A stretch of DNA of 64,000 bases from JBBQXK01 sp038209775 (GCA_038209775.1 JBBQXK010000006.1:1-64000); one strand, 5' to 3'; positions 16,129-25,762 are shown, counted from the first letter of the stretch. The notes: generated by a model not told the origin, from the letters alone. A program made the numbers and translations.

Positions 16129-17871
16129 TCAATCGGGAAGTCCCGCTTTCGCAAGGCCTTCGGTGATCCGGGCGACATCCTGCGCGCGGCGGAACGGCGA
16201 CCGGCCGAGGTGGTCAGCCAGCGAATACTTCGGGTTGATCGCCATCATCTCGGCCCAGATGGCGCGGGCCTGTTCCGGCTGGCCAAGGTGGCCAAGCGTC
16301 GCTGCAAGAAAAGCCCGTGAAAGATCGGTCGTCGGCGATTGCCGGATGCGTTCGCGGAACATCTCTGCCGCCTCGTCGAACCTGCCCGACATCAACAGCG
16401 CCTGGCCCAGAAAATGCATCGTCTGATGCGCAAAACCGGGGTCAAGCTGGATGGCGCGGCGGGCGTGTTCGATGGCCGCTTCGGGCTGGCCCAGATAGAC
16501 CAGTTGCAACGCAAGGCCGCCATGCGCCTTGGCGTCGTTGGGGCTGAGCGACAGCGCCTTTTCCGACGCCGCGCGCGCCCCTTCCAGATCGCGTTGCCAG
16601 ACCTTGACCAATCCCGAGACGTAATTGGTAAAGGGGTCGTCAGGGGACAGCCGCAGCGCCTTGTCGGCCAGACGTGCTGCGGTGCCAAGGGGGTCAGGCT
16701 GGCCGGTCCAGTGGTTCTGGAAATCCAGTGTGTGGGTGATGGCAAGGGCCGCATAGGGCGCCGCATAGGCGGGGTCCAGCGCTATCGCACGCTCGAACGC
16801 GGCCACCGCAACGGCAAACTGTTCGGCATTCTTGTTGGTTTCCTGCAACGCTTCGCGCCCGCGCAGGAAACTGTCATGCGCCTCGACGTTGCGGGTGGCG
16901 GTGGCGGTAAGTTGGGCGCGCTCGACGGGTTTGAGGGTAACGCGCAGGGCACCCACGATCTGCATCGTCACCTCGTCCTGCACCGCAAATATGTCGGTCA
17001 GGTCGCGGTCATAACGCTCGGCCCAAAGGTGTGCCCCGTTCCGCGCGTCGATCAACTGGGCGGTGATCCGCACGCGGTTGCCCGCGCGGCGGATCGAACC
17101 CTCCAGCACCGAGGTCACGCCAAGGTCACGCCCCACGGCGCGGATGTCGGGGGTTTTCCCCTTGTAGGCAAAGGAAGAATTTCGCGCGACCACCATCAGG
17201 CCGCCGATCTTGGACAGGTCGGTGATGATGTCTTCGGTGATCCCGTCCGAAAAGTATTCCTGTTCGGGGTCGTTCGACATGTTGTTGAAGGGCAGGACGG
17301 CAATCGACGGCAGGGCGTCACCCTGCGCCTGCACTTCCGCCCGCGCGCCATCGCCCCACCGCCAGGCCCGGACGGGGGTCGCAATGTTCTTCAGCGCCAG
17401 CTCGCCCGCATCGTCAAAGGTGATCGCCACCTTGCCGCGCACCTGTGCATGGACCACATCAGCCACGAGGATGCCGTTCCTCGGGGCCTGCGCCTCAAGC
17501 CGCGAGGCCACGTTGACGCCGTCACCAAGGATGTCGTCGCCCTCGCTGACGATATCGCCAAGGTTGATGCCGATGCGGAATTCCATGGGGGCGCTGCCTG
17601 ATGCGGCATTCATCGCGGCCATGGCGGCCTGTACGGCCACGGCGCAATCGACGGCATCGACGGCGCTGCCGAATTCGACCAGAGCGCCGTCGCCCATGGT
17701 TTTCACCACGCGGCCCCGGTGGGCTGTGACGGCGGGGTTGAAGACCTCGGCCCAGACCCGGCGCAGGGCGGCAACGGTGCCCGCCTCATCCACGCCCATC
17801 AGGCGCGAATAGCCCGCAACATCGGCGGCCAGAATGGCGGCGAGGCGGCGGTTTGTTCGGATGCCTGACAT
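16129..17871 (-). CDS. Class III adenylate/guanylate cyclase with TolB-like and TPR regions (copy 2)
   Basis: A 580-residue paralogue of the downstream gene with the same order of domains: cyclase (RRLAAILAADVAGYSRLMGVDEAGT, KTMGDGALVEFGSA), TolB-like (LPFNNMSNDPEQEYFSDGITEDIITDLSKI), and TPR repeats. The two differ most in the TPR part, suggesting shared catalysis but different partners or signals. The ATG at 17871 aligns the N terminus with the paralogue. A longer in-frame extension upstream has no family support. It is probably co-transcribed with copy 1. Confidence 0.87.
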   Translation of the reverse strand: MSGIRTNRRLAAILAADVAGYSRLMGVDEAGTVAALRRVWAEVFNPAVTAHRGRVVKTMGDGALVEFGSAVDAVDCAVAVQAAMAAMNAASGSAPMEFRIGINLGDIVSEGDDILGDGVNVASRLEAQAPRNGILVADVVHAQVRGKVAITFDDAGELALKNIATPVRAWRWGDGARAEVQAQGDALPSIAVLPFNNMSNDPEQEYFSDGITEDIITDLSKIGGLMVVARNSSFAYKGKTPDIRAVGRDLGVTSVLEGSIRRAGNRVRITAQLIDARNGAHLWAERYDRDLTDIFAVQDEVTMQIVGALRVTLKPVERAQLTATATRNVEAHDSFLRGREALQETNKNAEQFAVAVAAFERAIALDPAYAAPYAALAITHTLDFQNHWTGQPDPLGTAARLADKALRLSPDDPFTNYVSGLVKVWQRDLEGARAASEKALSLSPNDAKAHGGLALQLVYLGQPEAAIEHARRAIQLDPGFAHQTMHFLGQALLMSGRFDEAAEMFRERIRQSPTTDLSRAFLAATLGHLGQPEQARAIWAEMMAINPKYSLADHLGRSPFRRAQDVARITEGLAKAGLPD

Positions 17872-18075
17872 CGGGCGGGGAACCGGGTTGGACTGGAAGG
17901 AAGCTATCCTAGGCCAACCGGCGGGCACAGTCCATCTGCAGGAAACGCATGGCTGCCAGTCGGCACCGAGCGCTGTGTCGGTGATCGTTCCATCTGCGAC
18001 ATGCGCTGTCGCGTTATGCACAGGTTCTGTCCGGTGCCGGCGCTAGGGATGGTGGCCGGGACGGATGGGACGACC

Positions 18076-19689
18076 ATGGACGAGACGGATTACATCATCG
18101 TGGGGGCGGGCAGCGCGGGGTCGGTGCTGGCCGAACGGCTGAGCGCCAATGGCCGTCACAGGGTGACGGTGATCGAGGCGGGGGGGAGTGACCGGCGGTT
18201 CTTTGTGCAGATGCCTTTGGGGTATGGCAAGCTGTACTACGACCCGGCGGTGAACTGGATGTACCGGACCGAGCCTGATCCTGGGTTGGCGGGGCAGGCG
18301 GACCACTGGCCGCGCGGCAAGTTGCTGGGCGGGTCGTCGTCGATCAATGCGATGGTCTGGACGCGGGGGCACCCGGATGACTATGCCGAGTGGGGGGCTG
18401 TGAGCCCCGGCTGGGGGTGGGACGAATGTCTGGCCAACTACCGCGCCATCGAAGATACGCAGGCCGGGGGCGACGAATGGCGTGGGGCCGGGGGGCCGCT
18501 GTTCATCAGTGAAAACCGGACGGGACTGCACCGGCTGGTGGGCGACTACCTTGCCGCCTGTGGTCAGGCTGGGCTGGCCTATAACCCTGATTTCAATGGG
18601 GAAAGGCAAGAGGGGGCGGGGACCTATCAACTGACCGTCAAGGCCGCGCGGCGCAATTCGGCGGCGCGGGCGTTTCTGCGGCCGGCGATGAAGCGGGCGA
18701 ATGTACGGGTGGTGACCCGGTGCCAGGTGACGCGGGTGCTGATGGACGGGCGGCGGGCTGTTGGGGTCGAGTATGTGCGGGGTGGTGTGCTGCACGAGAT
18801 GCGCGCGGCGGCCGAGGTAATCCTGTGCGGGGGGGCCGTCAACTCACCGCAATTGCTGCAATTATCGGGGATCGGGCCGGGGGGGTTGCTGGCCGGGCTG
18901 GGTCTGCCGGTGGTGGTGGACAACGGGAATGTGGGTGACCATCTGAGCGACCATCAGGGGATCAACTATACCTTTCGCATGAAGGTGCCGACCTACAACG
19001 ACATCCTGCGTCCCTGGTGGGGCAAGCTGTTCGTGGGGTTGCAATATGTGCTGGGGGGGCGGGGGCCCTTGGCGCGGTCGATCAACCATGGGGGGGGGTT
19101 CTTTCGGACGGACCCGGAGTTGTCGCGGCCCAATATGCAGTTGTATTTTCAGGCTTTTTCGACGCTGCTGCCCCGCGCTGGCGAACGGCCCCTGCTGACG
19201 CCCGACCCGTTTCCGGGCATGTCCATCGGGTTGTCCAACTGCCGCCCGACATCGCGCGGGCATATCCGGTTGCGCAGCGCCGATCCGCTGGCGCATCCGG
19301 CGATCACGGCCAATGCCTATTCCACCAACCACGATGTCGAGGAGATGCTGGCGGCGGTGAAGTTCCTGCGCCGGATTGCCACGCAGCCAGCGCTGGCGGA
19401 CTTGATCGACGCCGAGCTGCGGCCCGGGCCGGAATGTGTGACGGATCAAGACCTTATCGCCGACTTCCGACAGCGGTCGGGGACGGTTTACCACCCAAGC
19501 TGCACCTGCCGGATGGGGCCGGAGGCGGCGACGTCGGTGGTGGATGCGGGGTTGCGGGTGCATGGGGTGGAGGGGCTGCGGGTGATTGACGCAAGTGCGT
19601 TCCCGAACCTGATCGCGGGGAACACCAATGCGCCGTCGATCCTGATGGGGTGGATGGGGGCGGCAAGGGTGCTGGCGGATGCGCGGTAG
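18076..19689 (+). CDS. GMC-family FAD oxidoreductase (choline dehydrogenase-like)
   Basis: Flavin-dependent alcohol oxidoreductase, 537 residues. The ADP-binding motif IIVGAGSAGSVLAERLS is at about residues 7-23. GMC signature 1 is GKLLGGSSSINAMVWTRGHP, and signature 2 is GAVNSPQLLQLSGIGP. The C-terminal catalytic part is YHPSCTCRMG with VIDASAFPNLIAGNTNAPSI. Choline dehydrogenase BetA belongs here, but so do many alcohol dehydrogenases. Choline is attractive because choline-sulfatase and carnitine genes are close, but there is no adjacent betaine aldehyde dehydrogenase, so no symbol is given. Confidence 0.85.
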   Translation: MDETDYIIVGAGSAGSVLAERLSANGRHRVTVIEAGGSDRRFFVQMPLGYGKLYYDPAVNWMYRTEPDPGLAGQADHWPRGKLLGGSSSINAMVWTRGHPDDYAEWGAVSPGWGWDECLANYRAIEDTQAGGDEWRGAGGPLFISENRTGLHRLVGDYLAACGQAGLAYNPDFNGERQEGAGTYQLTVKAARRNSAARAFLRPAMKRANVRVVTRCQVTRVLMDGRRAVGVEYVRGGVLHEMRAAAEVILCGGAVNSPQLLQLSGIGPGGLLAGLGLPVVVDNGNVGDHLSDHQGINYTFRMKVPTYNDILRPWWGKLFVGLQYVLGGRGPLARSINHGGGFFRTDPELSRPNMQLYFQAFSTLLPRAGERPLLTPDPFPGMSIGLSNCRPTSRGHIRLRSADPLAHPAITANAYSTNHDVEEMLAAVKFLRRIATQPALADLIDAELRPGPECVTDQDLIADFRQRSGTVYHPSCTCRMGPEAATSVVDAGLRVHGVEGLRVIDASAFPNLIAGNTNAPSILMGWMGAARVLADAR

Positions 19690-20182
19690 GGGCGTGTGGA
19701 GCGGTTAATTTAGGGTTGACGGGGGCCAGAGGGGATTGGTCCGGGACAGGGGCAAGTAACTGGAAATGTTGGTTTTTGAGCGTATTCAAAGCGTATTCAG
19801 ACTGTATGTCATCTGTATGCGATCCGTACATACAAAATGCTGTTTCGGGCCGGGGATCGGGGTGCCGTTTGGGGATGCCTGTTGTCGATGACTGCCCCTG
19901 CAGGCCGCGTCGCCCCCACCCCTCTGCATCGTCGGGAACGGATGCGCTGAGGGGGAGAATGCAGATGATTGGGCGTCGTGCGAGGGTTGGGAGGGGAGGT
20001 GTCGTCGGCTATTCGGACCTTCGCCGCAAGAGGGGCTACATCCGGTTCAGCGAACAGTTCAACAAACGGTCGTTTTTGGAAGGGTATCTAATGCCCGCTG
20101 TGAGCCTTAATTGACATTGGCACGTTCTGCAGTATTCAGTGCGAACGTGGTCTTGCAGACTAAAACAAGGTCCACTTCCTCA
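19690..20182. other. Intergenic region leading into AT-rich islet
   Basis: About 490 bases with no supported gene. It starts with a phased 11-bp array (19782-19836) after GTTAATTTAGGGTTGAC. Base composition shifts from GC-rich to AT-rich at about 20090. No tRNA, transposase or attachment-site duplication was seen. Confidence 0.45.
19782..19836 (+). repeat. 11-bp phased repeat array, GTATTC type (5 units)
   Basis: Five contiguous 11-base units, each starting with GTA: GTATTCAAAGC, GTATTCAGACT, GTATGTCATCT, GTATGCGATCC, GTACATACAAA. A matching five-unit array is at 39371-39425. Both follow the 3' end of a rightward gene by less than 100 bases and share the order GTATTC, GTATTC, then GTA variants, ending in GTACATACA. 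Confidence 0.8.
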
Positions 20183-21046
20183 TTATTCGATCTCCGGAAA
20201 AACTCTCTTCTGCTCAACTGATCCAATTTGATGATAGCGAGCAATACCTGTAATTTTGTCAAAATCGACCACGAACTTCACAGAGAGGTTACCCGGAGTA
20301 GAGGCCTTTAGATCGCAGATCATCACGCCGGTTAACGCGATGCAAGATGATTGCCTTTCAGGCAAGAAAGCAACATTAAATTTGGAGGGTGATTGAACTG
20401 ACCGATAACACCATGCATCTTGTTCGGGATATGTGAAGTATGTGTCCGCAATAGAGCGAGTGATTGTATATATTCCTTCATCCCCCTCAGAAACAAATTT
20501 AGAAAATTCATCGTCAAGAAAGGAATAGAAAACCTGTGAAAGCTCATCTTTTGCTAGGTTAGAGTTGGAGTAATCTCCAAGCACAGCAACCTGTATCGGT
20601 CGTGTCGAGCGATACACAATTACAGCAACATGGTTGTTTTTTCTTCCTCGCGCCTCGTCAATTGCCAGATCTGGATCGTTAGCACAGCAATACAATATGC
20701 TTTGGCCCGCAGCATTGAGACGGCCTTGAATCTTCACAAAAGTCCGAGGAGGCTCCCAAGCATCTCCAACTTTGGAAATAGTCTTTAAGGGAATTTCCTT
20801 TTCGTCGTTAGGTATAGGTCTTGCCCGAAAGAACTTTGTTCCAGTCGTATAACTTCTTTGTTCAGTTCTAAACTGAAATTGATCACCAAATATGGCTGTA
20901 AGTTCATTTACAAGCTCTATGTCAGGCATGCCCTTTTGCGCACGCTCACGGAAATTAGCTATACGCTGCTTGATTTTTTCGATGTCAAAATTCGAAAGGA
21001 ACAAAATCTGCCTCTTATTGAAGATAGGGTTTTTCAGATAGTCCAT
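20183..21046 (-). CDS. RES-domain protein (probable NAD+-consuming toxin family)
   Basis: A 287-residue protein with a RES-type domain at about residues 65-235: KFFRARP (R74, R76), the hallmark QGRLNAAGQSILYCC with R109, then AIDEAR with E131, and YRSVQSPSKFNVAFLPE with S216. These match the Arg-Glu-Ser positions of RES-family NAD+ phosphorylases/glycohydrolases. An N-terminal helical extension of about 60 residues precedes the domain. The gene is markedly AT-rich (19 G/C among bases 20461-20520) in a GC-rich genome, so it is probably acquired. No Xre/MbcA-type antitoxin gene is adjacent. NAD+ degradation is inferred from the family. Confidence 0.75.
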   Translation of the reverse strand: MDYLKNPIFNKRQILFLSNFDIEKIKQRIANFRERAQKGMPDIELVNELTAIFGDQFQFRTEQRSYTTGTKFFRARPIPNDEKEIPLKTISKVGDAWEPPRTFVKIQGRLNAAGQSILYCCANDPDLAIDEARGRKNNHVAVIVYRSTRPIQVAVLGDYSNSNLAKDELSQVFYSFLDDEFSKFVSEGDEGIYTITRSIADTYFTYPEQDAWCYRSVQSPSKFNVAFLPERQSSCIALTGVMICDLKASTPGNLSVKFVVDFDKITGIARYHQIGSVEQKRVFPEIE

Positions 21047-21319
21047 GAGTCACGACCAAAATAGATAAGTCTCGTGGGCTAGATCAAGCGGATTGTGGCC
21101 CATGATGCCTGTTCCAAAAACGCTCCTTTTTAGAACGCCCTCAAAACACCTCGTTTCGTGCTGCCACAAACCCAGTTCAGAACCCAAGAAGTTGTGAAGG
21201 GTTTTGGCCGCGCCCGATAGCACACATCCGCGCATCATGCTACATCGGTCACTCTGGGCTCTTCGCGTCGATCCCCTCAAACCCAAGGTCCGTGCAATCC
21301 TCCCGGCGTCCGCCCCCCC

Positions 21320-22831
21320 TTACTCCCCCCTCGGAAACCGCTTGCTCTCTTCCAGCACGTTCAGATCCATGTGGTTGCGCATGTACCGCTCTGACGCCGC
21401 GCGCAGGGGCTGATAGTCCCACGGGAAGTACGCGCCGTTGCGCAGGGCCTGATATACCACCCAGCGGCGGGCCTGGCTTTGGCGGACTTCGCTGTCGTAG
21501 GCGGCAAAGTCCCAGCGGGTGGCGGTCTGGGTGCGGAAGTGGGCCAGTACCTCGGCGGCGCGGGGGTCTTCGGTGAGGTTGTGCTGTTCAAGCGGGTCGT
21601 GGGCGAGGTCGAAGAGGAGGTCGGGGTCGGCGGGGCAGTGGATGTATTTCCATACACCTTCGCGCAGGGCGATCATCGGGGTGATGGTGCCCTCGGCGGC
21701 GTATTCCATGGCGACGGGGGTGGTGCGGGGGGTGCCGGTGGCGAGGGGGACAAGGGATTGGCCGTCGGTCCAGGGCATCACCTCAGCCATCGAGATGCCT
21801 GCGAGGTCGCAGAGGGTGGGGGTGAGGTCGATGGTGGAGACGGGGGTGTCGATGCGGGCGGGGGTGAGGGTGGGGGCGGCGATCATCAGGGGGACGCGGG
21901 CGGAGGGTTCAAGGAAGTTCATCTTGAACCAGAGGCCACGTTCCCCAAGCATGTCGCCGTGGTCGGAGGTGAAGATGATCGTGGCGTCCTGGCGGGTGGC
22001 GGTGAGGGTGGCGAGGATCTGGCCGATCATGTCATCGACGTAGGAGATGTTGGCGAAGTAGCCGCGACGGGCACGGGCGATCTGGTCGTCGGTGGCATGC
22101 GTGCTGCGCCAGTCGCTGGCGTCCATCAGGCGGCGGGAATGGGCGTCCTGGTCGTCGTAGGGGATGGGGGGGGTATCCGGCGTGAGGTGCTGGCAATCGG
22201 CGTAGAGGTCCCAGTATTGCTGGCGCGCGACGTACGGGTCGTGCGGGTGGGACATGCTGACGGTCAGGCACCAGGGGCGGGGATCGGCACCGCGCGAGAG
22301 GTCGTAGAGTTTCTGTTTGGCCTGATGCACCACGTCGTCGTCGTATTCCAGTTGGTTGGTGATCTCGGCCACTCCGGCCCCGGTGACGGACCCTAGGTTG
22401 TGGTACCACCAGTCGATGCGTTCCCCCGGTTTGCGGTAGTCGGGGGTCCAGCCGAAATCCGCCGGATAGATGTCGGTGGTCAGGCGTTCCTCGAACCCGT
22501 GCATCTGGTCGGGGCCGACGAAGTGCATCTTGCCACTGAGGGCGGTCTGGTAGCCGGCGCGGCGGAGGTGGTGGGCGTAGGTGGGGATGTCCGAGGCAAA
22601 CTCGGCTGCGTTGTCATAGACGCGGGTGCGGCGGGGCAACTGGCCGGACATGAAGGACGCGCGGGCGGGGGCGCAGAGGGGGCTGGCGGTGTAGGCGTTG
22701 GTGAAGCGGACCGAGCGGGCGGCGAGGGCGGTCAGGTTCGGGGCGTGGAGGAAGGGGGCGGGGCCGTCGGGGAAGAAGGTGCCCGACAACTGGTCGACCA
22801 TCAGGATCAGGATGTTTGGGGGGGTGTCCAT
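21320..22831 (-). CDS. betC: Choline-sulfatase
   Basis: Type I sulfatase of 503 residues that releases choline and sulfate from choline-O-sulfate. The formylglycine motif C-x-P-x-R is at C53 (PLCAPARASFMSGQ). Metal-site motifs NILILMVDQL at the N terminus and TSDHGDMLGERGLWFK follow. The C-terminal end with WDYQPLRAASERYMRNHMDL is typical of BetC and distinguishes it from aryl sulfatases. The start at 22831 has an AGGAG site. It lies 70 bp downstream of modC in the same direction. Choline made here would feed a choline dehydrogenase/betaine pathway. Confidence 0.9.
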   Translation of the reverse strand: MDTPPNILILMVDQLSGTFFPDGPAPFLHAPNLTALAARSVRFTNAYTASPLCAPARASFMSGQLPRRTRVYDNAAEFASDIPTYAHHLRRAGYQTALSGKMHFVGPDQMHGFEERLTTDIYPADFGWTPDYRKPGERIDWWYHNLGSVTGAGVAEITNQLEYDDDVVHQAKQKLYDLSRGADPRPWCLTVSMSHPHDPYVARQQYWDLYADCQHLTPDTPPIPYDDQDAHSRRLMDASDWRSTHATDDQIARARRGYFANISYVDDMIGQILATLTATRQDATIIFTSDHGDMLGERGLWFKMNFLEPSARVPLMIAAPTLTPARIDTPVSTIDLTPTLCDLAGISMAEVMPWTDGQSLVPLATGTPRTTPVAMEYAAEGTITPMIALREGVWKYIHCPADPDLLFDLAHDPLEQHNLTEDPRAAEVLAHFRTQTATRWDFAAYDSEVRQSQARRWVVYQALRNGAYFPWDYQPLRAASERYMRNHMDLNVLEESKRFPRGE

Positions 22832-22901
22832 GGGGCTGGCTCCTGTCTGGCGCTGTCGTTTGCGTGACGCATGGGATGGCGGGGCGCAAGGGGGGTGCCT
22901 G

Positions 22902-23996
22902 TCAGCGCGCCGAAGCGTCGCCGATGTCTTGCGGCGCGACGGAGACGGCTTTGATGACGGCATGGACATGCAGGCCCGGGGTCAGGCCCAGTGCGTCCGC
23001 CGAACGGCGGGTGATGCGGGCAAGGATCAGGGCGTCGCCGAGGGCCAGTTGCACCAGTGCGCCGGGGCCGTCGCCCAATCGGACCTGCCGCACGGTGGCG
23101 GGCAGGATGTTCAGGGCCGATACGCCGGTGGGCCGGGTCAGGGCCAGCATCACGTCTTGCGCCAGGATGCGCACGCGCAGGGGGGTGCCGGGCGGGCCTT
23201 CGACGCGAGGGAGCCAGATCGGGCCGGTGGGACCTGACAGGCGGGTGAGGCCGTCGGGTTCCTGTGCCTCGATCCGCAGGGTCAGGACGGCGCCCACATC
23301 GCGCAGGCCGAAGGTTGAGGCGGTGGCGGGGTCGGACAAAAGCTGTTCCGCCGGGCCTGCGCGGGTGACGCGGCCGTTGTCGATGAGGACAAGGGTGTTG
23401 GCGAGGCGGGCGACCTCGGCGGCGGAATGGCTGACGTAGAGGATCGGCAGGCGCGTGTCATCGCGCAGGCGTTCGAGGTAGGGCAGGATTTCGGCCTTGC
23501 GGGCGTCATCAAGGGACGCGAGGGGTTCATCCATCAGCATCAGGCGCGGGTTGGACAGGATCGCGCGGCCAAGCGCCACACGGGCCTTTTCGCCGCCCGA
23601 CAGCAGGGCAGGGCGGCGGTTGAGGAGCGGGCCGATGTCCAGAAGGTCGGCGATATGGTTCAACTCCGGGCCGGTGGACATGGGGGCAAAGCGGCGACCG
23701 TAGAGGAGGTTCTGGCGGACGGTCAGGTGGGGGAACAGCCGTGCCTCTTGGAACACATAGCCGATGCGGCGGCGGTGGGGGGGCAGGTGCAGGCGGGCGG
23801 CGGTGTCGGTCAGGACAAGGTCGTCAGCGACGATCCGGGCATGGTCGGGCCGCAAAAGGCCCGCCACGGCGTTGACGATGGTAGTCTTGCCCGCGCCTGA
23901 CCTGCCGAAAAGGGCGGTGAGGCCGGGGGGCGCGTCAAACGCCAGATCAAGGGCAAAGCCCGCAAAGGTATGGGTCAGGCGGACCGACAGGGTCAT
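22902..23996 (-). CDS. modC: Molybdate ABC transporter ATP-binding protein
   Basis: ATPase subunit, 364 residues. Walker A GRSGAGKTT is near residue 31, the Q-loop is YVFQEARLFPHLTV, the signature is LLSGGEKARVALGRA, and Walker B is LMLMDEPLASLD. The C-terminal 130 residues contain the TOBE/Mop regulatory domain typical of ModC. The start overlaps the modB stop by ATGA, so expression is coupled within modABC. Confidence 0.92.
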   Translation of the reverse strand: MTLSVRLTHTFAGFALDLAFDAPPGLTALFGRSGAGKTTIVNAVAGLLRPDHARIVADDLVLTDTAARLHLPPHRRRIGYVFQEARLFPHLTVRQNLLYGRRFAPMSTGPELNHIADLLDIGPLLNRRPALLSGGEKARVALGRAILSNPRLMLMDEPLASLDDARKAEILPYLERLRDDTRLPILYVSHSAAEVARLANTLVLIDNGRVTRAGPAEQLLSDPATASTFGLRDVGAVLTLRIEAQEPDGLTRLSGPTGPIWLPRVEGPPGTPLRVRILAQDVMLALTRPTGVSALNILPATVRQVRLGDGPGALVQLALGDALILARITRRSADALGLTPGLHVHAVIKAVSVAPQDIGDASAR

Positions 23997-24691
23997 GCGC
24001 CGCCGATCCGCCGCGCCACGGCGCGTGACACCCATTCGGACAGCAATAGCGCCCCCATGGCCACGACGATGGCCACGATGACCAACCGGAACGCCGCATC
24101 ATCCCCCCCCGGCACCTGCAGAAAGGCATAGATCGCCGAGGGCAGGGTCTGGGTCTGGCCGGGGATGTTCGACACGAAGGTGATGGTCGCGCCGAATTCC
24201 CCCATCGCCTTGGCGAATGCCAGGATCACGCCCGCGATGATGCCGGGCAGGATCAGGGGCAGGGTAACGGTCAGAAACACCCGAGGGGGGGATGCGCCAA
24301 GGGTTGACGCTGCCGCCTCCAGCCTCGGGTCGACCGCCTCGATCGCCAGACGGATGGCGCGGACCATCAGGGGAAAGGCCATGACGGCGGCGGCAAGGGC
24401 GGCGCCGGTCCAGCGGAAGGCAAGGACGATGCCGAACCATTCGTCCAGTATCTGGCCCACGGCACCCCTGCGTCCGAACGCCAGCAGCAGAAGATAGCCC
24501 GTCACCACCGGTGGCAGGATCAGCGGCAGGTGGACAAGGCCGTTCAGCACCTGCCGCCCGGGAAACTGCCAGCGGGCAAGGGCATAGGCCACGAGGATGC
24601 CCAAGGGCAGGCTTGCCGCCGTGGCCACCAGCGACACGCGCAGGGACAGCGCCACAGCGTTCCATTCCTCGGGGGTCAGCCAGTCGGTCAT
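23993..24691 (-). CDS. modB: Molybdate ABC transporter permease
   Basis: Inner-membrane permease, 232 residues with five to six hydrophobic segments. The ATPase-docking loop is seen in EAAASTLGASPPRVFLTVTLPLILPG. The segment GEFGATITFVSNIPGQTQTLPSAIY is characteristic of ModB. It sits between modA and modC. Confidence 0.93.
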   Translation of the reverse strand: MTDWLTPEEWNAVALSLRVSLVATAASLPLGILVAYALARWQFPGRQVLNGLVHLPLILPPVVTGYLLLLAFGRRGAVGQILDEWFGIVLAFRWTGAALAAAVMAFPLMVRAIRLAIEAVDPRLEAAASTLGASPPRVFLTVTLPLILPGIIAGVILAFAKAMGEFGATITFVSNIPGQTQTLPSAIYAFLQVPGGDDAAFRLVIVAIVVAMGALLLSEWVSRAVARRIGGA

Positions 24692-24711
24692 GTGCGCCTT
24701 TGCGAGGGGCT

Positions 24712-25485
24712 TCAGTTCAGGGTCACAAAGCCCTGTGCGGCGAAGATGGCATCGCCAGCGTCGGATGACAAATACGCCATGAAGTCGGCGGCAACGGTGG
24801 TGTTGGCGCTGTCCTTGATGATCGCCGCCGGATAGACGATGGGCTTGTGGCTGTCGGCGGGGAAGGTGCCGACGACGCTGACCGCATCGTTCGCCCCGTC
24901 ATCGGCCACCGCGTCGGAAGCATAGACGATGCCGTAAGGCACCTCGCCCAAGGCCACCAGTGACAGGGCGGCGCGCACGTTTTCGGATTGCGCGACCTGC
25001 GCCTCGACCGATGCCCAGACGCCCAGTGATTGAAGTGCCTCTTTCCCATATTGCCCGGCGGGCACAGAATCCACCAATGCCATCGACAGTTTGCCACCGC
25101 CCAGCAGACCCGCCAGATCGAACCCCGGCGCGATGGAGACGGGGGCCGCGTTCTGGCCGTTTGCCACCAGCACAAGCGTATTGCCAAGAATGTCGCGGCG
25201 GCTTTCGGGCAGGATCAGGGCGTCATCGGCCAGCGCGTCCATCCATTGCTTTGAGGCCGAGATGAAGATGTCGGCGGGCGCACCTTGCTGTATCTGTTTG
25301 GCAAGGGCGGAACTGCCGGCATAGGCGATCACGGCGGTGTGGCCGGTCTTGGCGTTCCAGTCGGTTGCGATGGTGTCGAGGGCGGTCTTGAGCGAGGCTG
25401 CGGCAAAGATCGTGATGTCATCGGCAAGGGCCACCCCCGGCACAAGCGTCATGGCGGCAACGGCGAACACGCGAATCGAGAGCAA
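24712..25485 (-). CDS. modA: Molybdate ABC transporter substrate-binding protein
   Basis: Periplasmic molybdate-binding protein. The mature protein starts after VPGVALA with DDITIFAAASLKTALDTI. Oxyanion contacts are expected in AAASL and YAGSSALAKQI, both present, with ADIFISASKQWMD further on. A TTG start at 25485 puts the signal peptide (LLSIRVFAVAAMTLVPGVALA) at the N terminus with AAAGG-like spacing. An ATG at 25548 would add 21 residues before the signal, which is less natural. First gene of modABC. Confidence 0.88.
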   Translation of the reverse strand: MLSIRVFAVAAMTLVPGVALADDITIFAAASLKTALDTIATDWNAKTGHTAVIAYAGSSALAKQIQQGAPADIFISASKQWMDALADDALILPESRRDILGNTLVLVANGQNAAPVSIAPGFDLAGLLGGGKLSMALVDSVPAGQYGKEALQSLGVWASVEAQVAQSENVRAALSLVALGEVPYGIVYASDAVADDGANDAVSVVGTFPADSHKPIVYPAAIIKDSANTTVAADFMAYLSSDAGDAIFAAQGFVTLN

Positions 25486-25548
25486 GGGGCGACCTTTGGC
25501 TGAAGATATCCTTCGCAGCAAATCACTGGCAGGCGCGTCGGTTGGCAA

Positions 25549-25762
25549 GCGTCATTTCCAACGGGGATGTCACGATGGGCAGAGCGCCCGCTTCGGCCTC
25601 CTCATCCCCGGCCCTTCTCCCCACGGGGAGAGGGGTGCGCGATTTCGCAGCGGGGTCGCAACCTTCGGGCCGGCATCACGATTTGGTGGGGCAACGGGGT
25701 TCCGGGCGACAGGGCGCGGAACTTCCGGTTAGCTTTGCGTCGGGGGCGGACAGGGGTGCCGG
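25549..25762. other. Intergenic region with hairpin
   Basis: About 210-270 bases between divergent modA and the SGNH gene. A strong hairpin, TCTCCCC at 25616-25622 pairing with GGGGAGA at 25625-25631, with further outer pairing, is the only obvious structure. Divergent promoters must lie here. Confidence 0.4.

Noticed and set aside
21050..21286. A 78-codon minus-strand frame upstream of the RES gene, considered as an antitoxin
   Set aside because: No HTH or MbcA-like features, and composition differs from the islet.
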